Assembly: GCF_900699785.1 (NCBI RefSeq)
Contig: NZ_LR535679.1
Coordinates: 434,001 to 498,000, forward strand
Length of the DNA: 64,000 nt
Reading direction: 5' to 3'
Source of the DNA: Campylobacter showae
Lineage (GTDB): Bacteria > Campylobacterota > Campylobacteria > Campylobacterales > Campylobacteraceae
Notes under the pieces: generated by a model
What the model saw: the letters and a program-made list of their open reading frames with translations, nothing else
Told to the model about the DNA's origin: nothing
Databases searched by the model: none
In this document: in pieces, positions 8,124 through 17,998 of the stretch
How the letters are laid out: each line of letters begins with the position of its first letter
Position numbering within the stretch: the stretch's first letter is position 1
Translations under genes and position numbers: made by a program

Positions 8124-9318
8124 GTTTGGCTCCGATCGAGCTGTTTGAGCTCATAAGCGTATTAGCTTCTTTTAAATCCTCAAGCGCTACGTCAAATTTC
8201 TGCGAAACCTCCCCGAGCGTATCGCCGCTTTTAACCATGTACTCGGCTAGGTAGTTGACGTTTTGCTCGCTTGGTATGACTAGCTTTTGATTAGGCTTGA
8301 TCTCATTTGAGGCAAGGTCGTTATACTCTTTTATGATTTTATGATTTACGCCAGTTTTTTTAGCTATAGTTAGCAACGTGTCGCTTTCTTTGACGGTATA
8401 AATCTCAAATTTTCTATTTTGCGCCGCCTCGAAGTTATCGCTAAACATTTTCTTTTTGTTTGATGGGATATAAAGATAATAAGGCTTTTCCGTCGGCGGA
8501 GTGTAGACGAATTTTAGATGCATATTGTATTCTTTCATCTTTTTTAGGCTAAGCCCTATGCTGTCTCCGACCTCCATTAGCGTTGTGCCGCCCGGAACGT
8601 CTATTTTTGATAATTCTATGCCATTCGTACCGCTTAGAGCCTGCGTTTTAGCTAGTAAATTTTCCTGCTCTTTGGCTATGTGCGCGATAGTTAAAATTTT
8701 CTTTACGAATCTTTTCGTCTCTTTTGGGATGTAGCTTTTTTTATCGTCTAGCAATGTAGCTAGATCAGTGGTTCCGGCTTTTCTGATGCCCTCTCTTAAC
8801 CTTGCTTCGCCGCAGTTATAGGCCATCATCGCAAGATACCATTTGCCAAAGTCGTTTTTTAGGCTTTGTAGATATTTTGTAGCTGCGGCGGTGGCTGCCA
8901 TCGGGTCTTTTCGCTCGTCGGTGTACTTATCGACTCTAAGGCCGTAAAGCTTCGCCGTAGACTCCATAAACTGCCAAATTCCGATAGCTTTTTTACTGGA
9001 AACTATATTATTTGAAAACCCGGACTCAGTCATAGCAAGATATAAAAACGACTCCGGTATACCTGAGTCTTTTATGATCTTTTGAAGCATCGGGATGTGT
9101 TTGTAGCCGTTTTTGACGGTATCGGTAAACTCTTTTCTCTTACCGTCCTTGATGGAATTTTTTATAGAAGCGTAGTGAGAGCTTTGTAAAAATTTAGCGT
9201 CTATGTCGAATTCTTTTAATATCATCTTTTGGGTTTGCTCTGCGTCGTTGCTAGCCGCGGTCGCGAAAAGCCACCCCGTACATGCTAGACACAGCATTAT
9301 TACTCTAAAGATTTTCAT
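8107..9318 (-). CDS. Membrane-bound lytic murein transglycosylase with LysM repeats (MltD-like)
   Basis: 403-residue exported protein with a signal peptide (about 1-20). An SLT domain spans about 85-205; the catalytic Glu is in AMTESGF, with GIWQFM and MAYNCGEA as the conserved SLT motifs. Two LysM modules for glycan binding follow (around YTVKESDTLLTIAKKTG and YMVKSGDTLGEVSQKF). It would cut the MurNAc-GlcNAc bond and form anhydro ends. It is the equivalent of Cj0645. Position between tatD and rlpA places two glycan-cleaving enzymes side by side. Confidence 0.9.
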   Translation of the reverse strand: MKIFRVIMLCLACTGWLFATAASNDAEQTQKMILKEFDIDAKFLQSSHYASIKNSIKDGKRKEFTDTVKNGYKHIPMLQKIIKDSGIPESFLYLAMTESGFSNNIVSSKKAIGIWQFMESTAKLYGLRVDKYTDERKDPMAATAAATKYLQSLKNDFGKWYLAMMAYNCGEARLREGIRKAGTTDLATLLDDKKSYIPKETKRFVKKILTIAHIAKEQENLLAKTQALSGTNGIELSKIDVPGGTTLMEVGDSIGLSLKKMKEYNMHLKFVYTPPTEKPYYLYIPSNKKKMFSDNFEAAQNRKFEIYTVKESDTLLTIAKKTGVNHKIIKEYNDLASNEIKPNQKLVIPSEQNVNYLAEYMVKSGDTLGEVSQKFDVALEDLKEANTLMSSNSSIGAKLAATE

Positions 9319-9330
9319 TTTTCTCCTTGA

Positions 9331-10119
9331 TTACGTGTTAAATTTCATAAAGATTTTCTTCGCGTTTTTCGTTGTTATTTCCATTACCTCTTCTTCTTTT
9401 AAATTTAAAATCTCGGCCATCTTTGTTGCGACAAGACGCGCAAAGGCAGGCTCGTTTCTACGGCCCCCCCTAAAGGGCTCAGGCGTCAGATACGGCGCGT
9501 CGGTTTCAAGTAGCAACCTATCTCGCGGAATTTGGGGCAAAATTTGAACCAAATTTTTCGCGTTTTTAAAGGTCAAAACCCCGCCGATACCAAAGTAAAA
9601 CTCGCCCATCTTTGCAAGCTCTAGAAGCAAAGGCGAAGCGTTATAGCAATGCAAAACCGCTCCGACCAGCCTGCTTGCATACTCTTTTAAGATATTAAAA
9701 CTATCTTCGTTTGCATCTCTAATATGCAAAATGACCGGCAAATTTAACTCTACCGCCATATCAAGCTGCGCTCTAAACACGCGCTTTTGTTCCGCTTTTT
9801 CAAGCTCTTTTTCATTTTCGTCTTTAGGCAAGCGGAAGTAATCAAGCCCGCACTCGCCCACGGCAACGCACTTTTCGTCTTTTGCAAATTTATAAAGAAC
9901 GTCCTTGTTAAATCCATCCTTATCATACGGATGAACTCCGACGGCAAAAAATACATTTTCAAATTCGCGGGTTATTTTAGCCGCTTTTGGTAAATCATTA
10001 ATATCAGCACCAGGTATCAGCACCCCGCCGACGCCGTTTTCTCGGGCATTTGCTATAACTTTTACCAGATCGCTATCAAAGCTTTCATCGTCCAAATGAC
10101 AGTGAGTGTCTATTATCAT
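9331..10119 (-). CDS. tatD: TatD-family metal-dependent DNase
   Basis: 262-residue TIM-barrel hydrolase of the amidohydrolase superfamily. The metal-binding residues are visible: THCHLDDE at the N terminus, GECGLDYFR, PVILHIRDA and LLETDAPYL. TatD proteins act as 3'-5' exonucleases in DNA repair or fragmentation. Its ATG overlaps the stop of cbrR by one base. Equivalent of Cj0644. Confidence 0.93.
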   Translation of the reverse strand: MIIDTHCHLDDESFDSDLVKVIANARENGVGGVLIPGADINDLPKAAKITREFENVFFAVGVHPYDKDGFNKDVLYKFAKDEKCVAVGECGLDYFRLPKDENEKELEKAEQKRVFRAQLDMAVELNLPVILHIRDANEDSFNILKEYASRLVGAVLHCYNASPLLLELAKMGEFYFGIGGVLTFKNAKNLVQILPQIPRDRLLLETDAPYLTPEPFRGGRRNEPAFARLVATKMAEILNLKEEEVMEITTKNAKKIFMKFNT

Positions 10120-11372
10120 CAGGCTATTTCTACCCTATTTCGCCCGTTTTCTTTTGCTCTATAAAGAGCCTCGTCGGCAAGCTCTAAAAGCTCATCTAAT
10201 CTATAATCGCTTCTACTAAAGGCCACTCCGATAGAGACGGTAAATTTTATCTGCTCTTTTTTTAGTCGCACTTTGCAGTTTGCGATGCTAGCTCTTAAAT
10301 TTACGAAAAATTTAACCGCCTCTTCGTTTGAGACATTTTTTAGTACGATACAAAATTCTTCCCCGCCGAATCTCGCTACCAAATCGCCTTTTTTGGTCTC
10401 GTCGATCAGCTTTTTAGCTAACGTCTTTAACGCCCTGTCGCCGCCGTCGTGACCGTAAGTATCGTTTATCTGTTTAAAATGATCGATATCCAGCATCGCC
10501 ACCGCATAAGGCTCGGCACGCTCCTCGGCATAGGCCAAGTATTCGTTCATATCGTCGTAAAAATACCTTCTATTATAAACGCCCGTCAGGAAGTCCTTGT
10601 TCGCAAAATCGGCGATTTGATTTATGTTTTCCATCGCTTCGATTAGATTATTTACCCTACAAATAAGCTCTTCTTTTACAAAGGGCTTAGCGATAAAATC
10701 ATTCGCTCCGTTTTTCAAAAATATCGCGCCGTTTACGTTTTCGCTCGGACTCGTCATCATTAAAACGCCGATTTGATTTTTATCGCCCGCAGCTCTTATC
10801 TCTTTTAGCACCTCAAGGCCGTCTTTTACGGGCATCCTATAGTCGCAAACGACAAGTTTCATGTCGGGGTTATCGGCAAAATAACTCATCGCTTCCTCGC
10901 CGTGAGCGGCGGTAAACACCTGAAACTGAAGGCTAGTTAGGATTTTTTTAAGATTATTTCTAAAAGGCGCCGAGTCCTCGGCAACCATTACCTTATATTG
11001 TCTATTTTTGCTTAGGCGATTTATGATCTTAAATATATAATTTATATCGTCCATATTGCCTTTATAGACGTAGTCTACGATGTCTTTATGGATGAAGCTC
11101 TCTCTGGTGGCATCATCCATACTACCCGTTAGCACGATGCTAGGCAGTCCTTTTGAGATGACGTAGTCCACGATTTCGCCGTTTGGAGCGTCGGGTAAAT
11201 TTAGATCAAGCAGCGCGATAAAATACTCTTTTGGATCGCTTAAAAAAGCTTGCGCTTCAGCCATAGTGTACGCCACATCGATCTCCATCTCGACCTTATC
11301 TTCCATCTTTTTGGCGATCAGTCTAGCCAGCGCTTTGTTGTCTTCTACTATTAAAATTTTATTTTTTTCCAT
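10119..11372 (-). CDS. cbrR: Response regulator with two receiver domains and GGDEF output (CbrR)
   Basis: 417 residues: receiver 1 (about 5-120, phospho-acceptor in LLDLNLPDAP), receiver 2 (about 132-250, acceptor in VVCDYRMPVKDG), and a C-terminal GGDEF domain (about 255-415) with an intact active-site signature FGGEEF. The architecture predicts phosphorylation-controlled cyclic di-GMP synthesis. It is the syntenic equivalent of C. jejuni Cj0643, described as CbrR, a regulator of bile resistance; I transfer the name on synteny and architecture. No cognate histidine kinase lies nearby. Confidence 0.88.
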   Translation of the reverse strand: MEKNKILIVEDNKALARLIAKKMEDKVEMEIDVAYTMAEAQAFLSDPKEYFIALLDLNLPDAPNGEIVDYVISKGLPSIVLTGSMDDATRESFIHKDIVDYVYKGNMDDINYIFKIINRLSKNRQYKVMVAEDSAPFRNNLKKILTSLQFQVFTAAHGEEAMSYFADNPDMKLVVCDYRMPVKDGLEVLKEIRAAGDKNQIGVLMMTSPSENVNGAIFLKNGANDFIAKPFVKEELICRVNNLIEAMENINQIADFANKDFLTGVYNRRYFYDDMNEYLAYAEERAEPYAVAMLDIDHFKQINDTYGHDGGDRALKTLAKKLIDETKKGDLVARFGGEEFCIVLKNVSNEEAVKFFVNLRASIANCKVRLKKEQIKFTVSIGVAFSRSDYRLDELLELADEALYRAKENGRNRVEIA

Positions 11373-11443
11373 CTATTCTCGTTCAAAATTTTTTTCAAAT
11401 ATACCATTACTTTTCTTTTTTCAACCTAAATTTTAAGCCAAAC

Positions 11444-12967
11444 TTAAACAACCAAAAGTTGACGGGCGAAATTTATCGCTTCCTCAGTTATGCGTTCGCC
11501 GCTTATCATACGGGCCAGCTCGTTTACGCGCTCCTCGTTTTTTAGCTCCCTTACGTTCGAGGTTTCGCCGCGCTTTTCGACTAGAAAATGCGAATCGGCT
11601 TTAGAGCTTAACTGCGGCTGATGCGAGATAGCGAAAATTTGATAAAATTTGGCCAAGCTTAGCAGCACGTTTGCGATACTCATCGCCTCTTTTCCGCTTA
11701 GATTCGCGTCTATTTCATCTAGGATTATGACGCCCTCGCCGCCTCCGGTGATCTTGCTTTCGCTCGCTATAAAAGCTAGCCTTAAGCGGTTTAGCTCGCC
11801 CGAGCTTAGATTTTTTAGCGCCGTCTCGTTTAGGCTCAAATTTACCTCGTCCCTGCCGGCGGCGTCTAGGGTTTTACTATTTATCTTTAATGAAATCTCG
11901 CTCATATAAAGCTCTTTTAGAAACGAATTTATGAGCGCTTCAAGCTCCTTTAAATTTGCCACGCGAGCTTGGCTGATTTTGTCCGCCAGCGCATTTACCG
12001 CGGCTTCGTTTTGCTTAAATTTACGCTCCAGCTCGCTCTTTTCAAAGCTTATATTTTCGTATCTTGCTAGCTCGGCTTTGCGCGTTTTTAGCGTCTGGAG
12101 CGCCTCCTCCTCGCCGCCATAGCGACGCACGAGCGAGTTTATCGCCTCGATGCGGTCTAGCACGCCCTCGATATCTACGTCTTCTAGCTCGTCCATGTTT
12201 AGATTTTCGCGCGCTACTCGCAGCTCGTTCATCGCCTCTTCAAAGAAGCTACTATCGATATCGCTGATATTTAGCGCGTCCGTCACGGCCTGCTCGAAAT
12301 TAAAAATTTGCTCCGCCCTATTCCACGCTTCTAAAATTTTATCCTTTTTACTAAGGCGTTTTTTTAGCTCCATTAGCTCGTCAAATTCGCCGATTTTGGG
12401 ACTCACGCTTTCTATTTTATTGATTTCAAAAGAGGCAAATTCCTTTAGCTCCTCCACCCTTTTTTCTTCGTCGATTATTTTTTTCAGCTCGCGCGAGATC
12501 TGGCTAAATTCCTCAAATTTGAGCCTAAATTCGCTCAAAATTTCGTTAAATTTAGCGTCTTTTTTGGCTTGCAAGCTATCAAGCAAATTTAAAAATCTCT
12601 CGTTTTCAAATTCGTTTATTTCCTTTGCGGATAGGTATTTGACGTGCTCTTTTGCGATGCTGGCGAGATTTTTCTTAGAAACGGCTTGCGAGTTTATAAA
12701 GTAGCGCGTCGTTTTGTCGCGAAAAAGCTTAAAGGTATTTATTTCCTCGCTCTCAAGACCGAATTCCTCAAGGTTAAATTTATGCGAGACGTCGGCCTCT
12801 ATCAGCTTTGCTTCGCTATCTTTTAGCCCCAAAACCGCCATTATCGAACCCATCAAGACCGATTTGCCCGCGCCGCTCACGCCCGTAAATACGCTAAGTC
12901 CGCGCCCGAAATTTAACTCGACGTTTTCAAAACTCAAATTTTGCTTTATCAAAATCCGCTCAATCAT
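11444..12967 (-). CDS. recN: DNA repair protein RecN
   Basis: SMC-like ATPase in double-strand-break repair. Walker A is GVSGAGKS (residues 29-36); long coiled-coil arms fill about 150-330; the ABC signature [13 protein letters not shown] and Walker B VIILDEID follow in the C-terminal third. At 507 residues it is slightly shorter than E. coli RecN (553), as usual in this group. Overlaps nadK by 8 bases. The reverse strand carries several long spurious open frames caused by the codon usage. Confidence 0.93.
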   Translation of the reverse strand: MIERILIKQNLSFENVELNFGRGLSVFTGVSGAGKSVLMGSIMAVLGLKDSEAKLIEADVSHKFNLEEFGLESEEINTFKLFRDKTTRYFINSQAVSKKNLASIAKEHVKYLSAKEINEFENERFLNLLDSLQAKKDAKFNEILSEFRLKFEEFSQISRELKKIIDEEKRVEELKEFASFEINKIESVSPKIGEFDELMELKKRLSKKDKILEAWNRAEQIFNFEQAVTDALNISDIDSSFFEEAMNELRVARENLNMDELEDVDIEGVLDRIEAINSLVRRYGGEEEALQTLKTRKAELARYENISFEKSELERKFKQNEAAVNALADKISQARVANLKELEALINSFLKELYMSEISLKINSKTLDAAGRDEVNLSLNETALKNLSSGELNRLRLAFIASESKITGGGEGVIILDEIDANLSGKEAMSIANVLLSLAKFYQIFAISHQPQLSSKADSHFLVEKRGETSNVRELKNEERVNELARMISGERITEEAINFARQLLVV

Positions 12968-13853
12968 TATAACCCCAATGCAGTTTTTCTTTTAAAATTT
13001 GAAAATAATCTCTCCCGACGTGGCGGATTAGCCTCGCCGTACTCGCGCTTAGCGTCATGCTCACGCTCTCAAGCTCGCTCATCTTATACCTATCCTGCCC
13101 GTCGATAACCAGCACTGCCGCGCTTGAAGTTTTAAATTTGATCTCAAATCCGCGCGGAAGCACGACCGGGCGCTGCGTGAGCGAGTGCGAGCAAACGGGC
13201 GTAACCAAAAACACCTCGCTCAAAGGATAGGTTATCGCCCCGCCCGCGCTCATGTTGTATCCGGTTGAACCCACGGGTGTAGAGACGATGACGCCGTCGC
13301 CAAAATACGCGTTAAAGTATTTTTCGTTCCAAAAAGCCTCCACGTGCGTCATAGAACCCACCTTTTCGCCCACGATTACGGCGTCGTTAAATGCGATTTT
13401 ATGCAAAATTTCCCCACTTTTTTTGTGCAAAAAAACGTCAAGCATAAAAGGGGTTTCGACCTCAAATTTACCCGCAAAAAACTCGGCGAAAAATTTCTCG
13501 CATTCATTCATCGTGATATCGGTCAAAAATCCTAGCCTGCCCGCGTGGATGCCCAGCACGAAGGGTGAAATCTCGGCTGCATTTCTACAAAGCGAGATGA
13601 TCGTGCCGTCGCCTCCGAGCGAGATCAAAAAATCGCACTTTTTAGCCAGCTCGCGCACCTCAAATCCTTGCAAATTCGAGCCCTCTTTTAAATTTAGATG
13701 TTTAGCGAGCGCGTTTTCAAACAAAATTTGAACGCCGTACCTAGCCAAAATTTCGCGCAAAATTCGCGCGTTTTTGACCGCGTCGCCGTTGATTTTCGCG
13801 ACTAATCCGACCGTTTTTATCTCGGAAGGAAGCAATAAATTCTCTTTTTTCAT
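12960..13853 (-). CDS. nadK: NAD kinase
   Basis: Phosphorylates NAD to NADP. The GGDG motif is present in [14 protein letters not shown], and the conserved [14 protein letters not shown] loop lies further on. I prefer ATG 13853 (297 residues, MKKENLLL), because the 16 residues that an upstream TTG would add are poor and TGTGATAAAAT, a -10-like sequence, occupies that stretch. Convergent overlap is absent; recN follows with an 8-base overlap, so the two are one transcript. Divergent from aspS. Confidence 0.93.
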   Translation of the reverse strand: MKKENLLLPSEIKTVGLVAKINGDAVKNARILREILARYGVQILFENALAKHLNLKEGSNLQGFEVRELAKKCDFLISLGGDGTIISLCRNAAEISPFVLGIHAGRLGFLTDITMNECEKFFAEFFAGKFEVETPFMLDVFLHKKSGEILHKIAFNDAVIVGEKVGSMTHVEAFWNEKYFNAYFGDGVIVSTPVGSTGYNMSAGGAITYPLSEVFLVTPVCSHSLTQRPVVLPRGFEIKFKTSSAAVLVIDGQDRYKMSELESVSMTLSASTARLIRHVGRDYFQILKEKLHWGYND

Positions 13854-13909
13854 AGGGCGGATTTTATCACATTTTGTTTTAAAAAAGCTGGGAGCAAGCA
13901 AAATTCTAG

Positions 13910-13915
13910 TATAAT
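13910..13915 (+). promoter_or_regulatory. -10 box of aspS
   Basis: TATAAT in the short divergent gap, 31 bases before the aspS ATG; CTAG precedes it but there is no good -35. An AAGGAG ribosome binding site follows at 13936-13941. Confidence 0.6.
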
Positions 13916-13946
13916 CGGCGCGTTAAAAACAGCAAAAGGAGTGAAA

Positions 13947-15698
13947 ATGCGTAGCCATTACTGCACTGATTTAAGCAGTGCCGACATAGGCAAAGAAGTT
14001 ACGCTTTGCGGCTGGGTAAATACCTACCGCGACCACGGTGGCGTTATATTTTTGGACCTGCGCGATCGCACGGGACTGATCCAGATCGTCTGCGATCCGG
14101 CAGATAGCAAGAGCTCTCACGAGGCCGCATCGCACGTTCGCGACGAGTACGTGCTAAGGATAAAAGGTAAAGTCCGCGCTCGCGGCGAAGGCCTGGTAAA
14201 TCCGCGCCTAAAAACGGGCGAGATCGAAGTAGTCGCAAACGAAGTGATAGTAGAAAACCCGAGCGAGCCGCTGCCTTTCGTCATCGGCGACGAGAGCGTA
14301 AACGAGGACATCAGACTAAAATACAGATTTTTAGACCTTAGAAACGAGAAACTTCAAAATATCTTTAAAATGCGCTCAAAAGCGGCGATCGCGGCTAGAA
14401 ACAGCCTAGATAAAATGGGCTTTATCGAGTTTGAAACGCCGATTTTAACCCGCGCGACGCCGGAAGGCGCAAGAGACTATCTAGTGCCTAGCCGCGTATA
14501 TCCGGGTCAGTTTTACGCCCTACCGCAAAGCCCGCAGCTTTTTAAACAGCTTTTGATGTGCTCTGGCTTTGATAAATATTTCCAGATCGCAAAATGCTTC
14601 CGCGACGAGGACTTGCGCGCGGATAGACAACCTGAATTTACGCAGATAGATATCGAGATGAGCTTCATCGAGCAAGAAGACATCCTAAATATGGCCGAAA
14701 CCATGCTAAAAGACGTCTTTGCCGCCTGCGGATACGACATCCAAATACCTTTCCGCCGAATGAGCTACAAAGAGGCTACCGAGACCTACGGCAGCGACAA
14801 ACCCGATCTGCGCTACGATCTAAAGATGATCGACGTTATCGACATTTTTGCGCGCTCGTCAAATGAAATATTTAGCAAGATCGCGAGCGAGCCTAAGAAA
14901 AACCGCGTCAAAGCGCTAAAAGTGCCAAACGGCGATAATATCTTTAGTAAGCGCGAGATGAACCGCTTTGAGGAATTCGTCCGTAAATTCGGCGCTCAAG
15001 GCCTTGGCTACTTCCAGATGAAAGAGGATGGGCTAAAAGGACCGCTTTGCAAATTTTTCGAGCAAAGCGACCTTGACGAGATTGTAGCTCGCTGCGAGCT
15101 AAAAGTCGGCGACGTCGTATTTTTCGGCGCCGGCAAGAAAAAAGTCGTGCTTGACTACATGGGTCGATTTAGGATTTTCCTCGCCGAGCAAATGGGCATC
15201 ATCGACCAAAACAAAATGGAGTTTTTATGGGTGCTTGACTTCCCGATGTTTGAGCAAAACGACGACGGCAGCTACTCAGCCATGCACCATCCGTTTACCA
15301 TGCCTAAAAACATCGACGAGCCCGATCTCGAGGACATCCTTTCGGTCGCTCACGACGTAGTGCTTAACGGCTATGAGCTTGGCGGCGGTAGCGTGAGGAT
15401 ACACAAAAACGACGTTCAGCAAAAGGTATTTAAGCTACTAGGCATCGACGAGGCCGAGCAACGCGAGAAATTCGGCTTCTTGCTTGACGCGTTAAGCTTC
15501 GGTGCGCCTCCGCACGGCGGTATCGCGATCGGCTTTGACAGGCTAAATATGCTAGTAAACAAAACCGGCTCGATCCGCGACGTCATCGCCTTCCCTAAAA
15601 CCCAGCGCGCTCAGTGCCCGCTAACTAAGGCGCCTAGCGAAGCTAGCGGCGAGCAGCTAAGGGAGTTGGGGTTAAGGCTGCGAGAAAAAGAAAAATAA
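13947..15698 (+). CDS. aspS: Aspartyl-tRNA synthetase
   Basis: Class IIb synthetase: N-terminal OB-fold anticodon-binding domain (about 15-105), catalytic domain with motif 2 [20 protein letters not shown] and motif 3 [11 protein letters not shown], and the bacterial GAD insertion between about 285 and 410. Length of 583 residues is standard. I use ATG 13947, five bases after AAGGAG; an in-frame GTG two codons earlier overlaps that ribosome binding site. In related epsilonproteobacteria the enzyme is non-discriminating and works with GatCAB for Asn-tRNA; the sequence does not settle that here. Confidence 0.96.
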   Translation: MRSHYCTDLSSADIGKEVTLCGWVNTYRDHGGVIFLDLRDRTGLIQIVCDPADSKSSHEAASHVRDEYVLRIKGKVRARGEGLVNPRLKTGEIEVVANEVIVENPSEPLPFVIGDESVNEDIRLKYRFLDLRNEKLQNIFKMRSKAAIAARNSLDKMGFIEFETPILTRATPEGARDYLVPSRVYPGQFYALPQSPQLFKQLLMCSGFDKYFQIAKCFRDEDLRADRQPEFTQIDIEMSFIEQEDILNMAETMLKDVFAACGYDIQIPFRRMSYKEATETYGSDKPDLRYDLKMIDVIDIFARSSNEIFSKIASEPKKNRVKALKVPNGDNIFSKREMNRFEEFVRKFGAQGLGYFQMKEDGLKGPLCKFFEQSDLDEIVARCELKVGDVVFFGAGKKKVVLDYMGRFRIFLAEQMGIIDQNKMEFLWVLDFPMFEQNDDGSYSAMHHPFTMPKNIDEPDLEDILSVAHDVVLNGYELGGGSVRIHKNDVQQKVFKLLGIDEAEQREKFGFLLDALSFGAPPHGGIAIGFDRLNMLVNKTGSIRDVIAFPKTQRAQCPLTKAPSEASGEQLRELGLRLREKEK

Positions 15699-15734
15699 GC
15701 TTGAAAGCGTCGTCTCGCCGCGCTATACGTCGTT

Positions 15735-15794
15735 GGTTTTAAAATTTGGCGCTCCGCAGGCTATACGCCTAGCGCACGCTTAAATTTTAAAACC
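15735..15794. repeat. Inverted repeat downstream of aspS, 13-bp arms
   Basis: Arms GGTTTTAAAATTT (15735-15747) and AAATTTTAAAACC (15782-15794) are perfect complements; a nested GCGCT/AGCGC pair sits inside the loop. It lies 37 bases after the aspS stop. The loop is long (34 bases) and no T-run follows, so it is an unusual terminator if it is one. Confidence 0.7.
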
Positions 15795-15948
15795 GCCTAG
15801 TCTAGCTTGGCGATACTTCCGCTACAAATTTAGTTGATTTTATTTTTTATTGAAAGAAAAAGCAAAGCATTAAAATCGTCGTACGATATTTCTGCTTTAA
15901 CTTTTTATAACAAAAATGAAGGTGAAGCATTTTTCGCTTAGACGAGGC

Positions 15949-16009
15949 GGATTTTAAATTTTAAGCGCAGATAGAACATGTAGTTCATCGAGCTTAAAAT
16001 TTAAAATCC
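15949..16009. repeat. Inverted repeat upstream of adk, 18-bp perfect arms
   Basis: Arms at 15949-15966 (GGATTTTAAATTTTAAGC) and 15992-16009 are perfect complements around a 25-base loop that itself contains GAAC-ATGTA-GTTC. Imperfect pairing continues outside (CTTA / TAAG). It ends 46 bases before the adk start, so an adk transcript starting upstream would carry it. The remaining part of this roughly 350-bp gap (15699-16055) is AT-rich and I see no gene in it. Confidence 0.75.
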
Positions 16010-16055
16010 AACGAAGTATAAGTAGAAAAAGACAAGCCGTTTTAAAGGAAATTTT

Positions 16056-16622
16056 ATGAAAAAACTATTTTTAATCATCGGCGCTCCAGGCTCCGGCAAA
16101 ACCACCGACGCATCGCTAATCGCGCAAGAAGATACCAAATTTGCGCACTTCTCGACCGGTGATCTGCTTCGTGCAGAGGTTGCCAGCGGTTCAGAGCTTG
16201 GCAAACTAATCGACGGCTTTATCTCAAAGGGCAACCTAGTCCCGCTTGATGTCGTCGTAAACGCGATCGTCTCGGCGATCAAAAGCTCAGATAAATCAAA
16301 CGTCATCATCGACGGTTACCCGCGCAGCGTCGAGCAGATGACCGAGCTAGACAAGGTTCTAGCCGCGCAAAACGAGATCGCATTAAAAGGCGTGATCGAA
16401 GTGGACGTTAGCGAAGCCGTCGCACGCGAGAGAGTACTCGGACGAGCACGCGGAGCCGACGACAACAACGAGGTTTTCAACAACCGCATGAAGGTTTATC
16501 TAGAGCCGATCGAGGCGATACGCAAATTTTACAAAGAAAAAGGCCTGCTCTACGTCGTAAACGGCGAGCGTGCGATCGAGCCTATTGTAGCCGACGTCGA
16601 AGCTCTCGTAAATAACCTATAA
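16056..16622 (+). CDS. adk: Adenylate kinase
   Basis: Interconverts ATP + AMP and 2 ADP. P-loop GAPGSGKTT at residues 8-16, AMP-binding region [12 protein letters not shown], and [10 protein letters not shown] are all present. The protein has 188 residues with a short lid ([17 protein letters not shown]) and no zinc-binding LID, the short-form enzyme of epsilonproteobacteria. AAAGGA precedes the ATG. Confidence 0.95.
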   Translation: MKKLFLIIGAPGSGKTTDASLIAQEDTKFAHFSTGDLLRAEVASGSELGKLIDGFISKGNLVPLDVVVNAIVSAIKSSDKSNVIIDGYPRSVEQMTELDKVLAAQNEIALKGVIEVDVSEAVARERVLGRARGADDNNEVFNNRMKVYLEPIEAIRKFYKEKGLLYVVNGERAIEPIVADVEALVNNL

Positions 16623-16630
16623 ACATTATT

Positions 16631-16654
16631 TTAGAGCCTCAAGCTAGGCTCTAA
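16631..16654 (+). terminator. Hairpin terminator of adk
   Basis: TTAGAGCCT (16631-16639) and AGGCTCTAA (16646-16654) form a 9-bp perfect stem with a 6-base loop, nine bases after the adk stop, followed by ATTTAAACTTT. Confidence 0.75.
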
Positions 16655-16757
16655 ATTTAAACTTTCCATAAATCCAAATTAACAAAAAATTCACGAAATA
16701 TCATTAAAATTCGCCCTATGATTTCACGAAAATCACATCAAATTTAAAGGATGCGTA

Positions 16758-17147
16758 ATGTTTAAAAAAATAGTTTTATCAGCGGCTCTTGCAAGCGCTA
16801 TGTTTGCTGCGGGCGGATTTACGGGCGTTAGCTCAAATGCGCAAAGTACGACAAATAAAGGCGGCTTCGTCGGCAAGGGAGCCATGAGCGCAAGCACGGT
16901 AAAACAAGCCATAGCGCTACCGGATGACGCTCGCGTCGTGCTTGAGGGCAAGATCGTCTCCGAGTTTCGCCCCGAGCACTACCAGTTCGTCGATAAAAAC
17001 GGCGACACGATCGAAGTCGAGATTGATCACAAAGACTGGAGAGGCGTAACCGTCGATGAAAACACGCCCGTGCGTATCTACGGCGAGGTTGATAAGGACT
17101 TTATGAAAACCTCTATCGACGTAAAAACTATCGAAATAATCAAATAA
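16758..17147 (+). CDS. Periplasmic BOF/YgiW-YdeI family (NirD) OB-fold protein
   Basis: 129 residues. An N-terminal signal peptide (hydrophobic core at about 5-18, MFAAGGF) is followed by a single OB-like domain (VVLEGKIVSE, YQFVDKNGDTIEVEI, VRIYGEVDKD). E. coli members (YgiW/OmdA, YdeI) are linked with resistance to peroxide, cadmium and antimicrobial stress; the molecular function is not established. It is monocistronic between two hairpin terminators, with AAAGGA before the ATG and a TATGAT box upstream. Confidence 0.85.
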   Translation: MFKKIVLSAALASAMFAAGGFTGVSSNAQSTTNKGGFVGKGAMSASTVKQAIALPDDARVVLEGKIVSEFRPEHYQFVDKNGDTIEVEIDHKDWRGVTVDENTPVRIYGEVDKDFMKTSIDVKTIEIIK

Positions 17148-17150
17148 TTT

Positions 17151-17170
17151 TAGGGCGGTTCGCCGCCTTA
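17151..17170 (+). terminator. UUCG-tetraloop terminator
   Basis: TAGGGCGG and CCGCCTTA pair (with one G-T) around a TTCG loop, five bases after the stop of the OB-fold protein gene. A C-UUCG-G type loop is especially stable. Only a short T-rich stretch follows. Confidence 0.75.
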
Positions 17171-17313
17171 AATTTCCTCTAATTTTAAGTTTTCCAACCC
17201 TACTTTGCTGATAAGCGAATTTTGCGCTCTAGCTTCAAATTTGCCGTAGTAAGACCCATCAAATTTTAGCTCGCAAAAGTTCTCGTTTTACTCCAAATTT
17301 AGCCGAGATTTTA

Positions 17314-17319
17314 TATAAT
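17314..17319 (+). promoter_or_regulatory. -10 box of ppa with structured leader
   Basis: TATAAT 70 bases before the ppa ATG. The predicted leader contains TATCTC...GAGATA (about 17346-17370), a small stem-loop just upstream of the AAAGGA ribosome binding site. The rest of the 17171-17389 gap contains no gene with a start codon; see the finding on a start-less reading frame there. Confidence 0.5.
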
Positions 17320-17389
17320 CCCTTACTTAAATTTCAAGGCAATTATCTCAAAATCTTTTGGCGAGATAGGGGCTTTACAAAGGATTAAA

Positions 17390-17908
17390 ATGGACGTTTC
17401 AAAAATCAAAGCAGGCTCAAACCCGGACAAAATCAACGCCGTGATCGAGATCCCATACGGCTCGAACATCAAATACGAGATCGACAAAGATAGCGGCGCG
17501 GTCGTAGTCGATCGCGTGCTCTACTCGGCGATGTTCTACCCGGCAAACTACGGCTTCGTACCAAACACGCTCGCAGCAGACGGCGATCCTGCCGATATCT
17601 TGGTGCTAAACGAATATCCGCTGCAAGCAGGTAGCGTGATCCAGTGCCGCCTGATCGGCGTGCTCGTGATGGAGGACGAAGCAGGTATGGACGAGAAGCT
17701 ACTGGCCGTACCGGTAACCAAGATCGACCCGAGATTTGACGGGATCAAGAGCTACAAAGACCTACCTGAAGCCACTCTAAATAAGGTCAAAAACTTCTTT
17801 GAAACTTATAAAATTTTAGAGCCTAACAAATGGGTCAAGGTTAAAGAATTTAAAGACGCCGATGCCGCGAAAGAGATCCTGGACGCGGCAATAAAAAATT
17901 ATAAATAA
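17390..17908 (+). CDS. ppa: Inorganic pyrophosphatase
   Basis: Family I soluble pyrophosphatase that pulls biosynthetic reactions forward. 172 residues with the signature DGDPADILVL (metal-binding Asp residues) plus EIPYGSNIKYE and YPANYGFVPNT. Typical hexameric bacterial length. AAAGGA lies six bases before the ATG. Confidence 0.96.
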   Translation: MDVSKIKAGSNPDKINAVIEIPYGSNIKYEIDKDSGAVVVDRVLYSAMFYPANYGFVPNTLAADGDPADILVLNEYPLQAGSVIQCRLIGVLVMEDEAGMDEKLLAVPVTKIDPRFDGIKSYKDLPEATLNKVKNFFETYKILEPNKWVKVKEFKDADAAKEILDAAIKNYK

Positions 17909-17998
17909 GCCGCTCTCCCGGCTTGCTTGGCCACCGTTTCGTTCAACTCAAACAAGCGGCGGCCGAGTTTAAACTATCGAAAAATCAAAAGGATAAAA

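Noticed and set aside
12150..12704. 184-residue plus-strand open frame opposite recN
   Set aside because: Ser/Phe-rich shadow of the recN coding strand with no ribosome binding site; RecN on the other strand is unambiguous.
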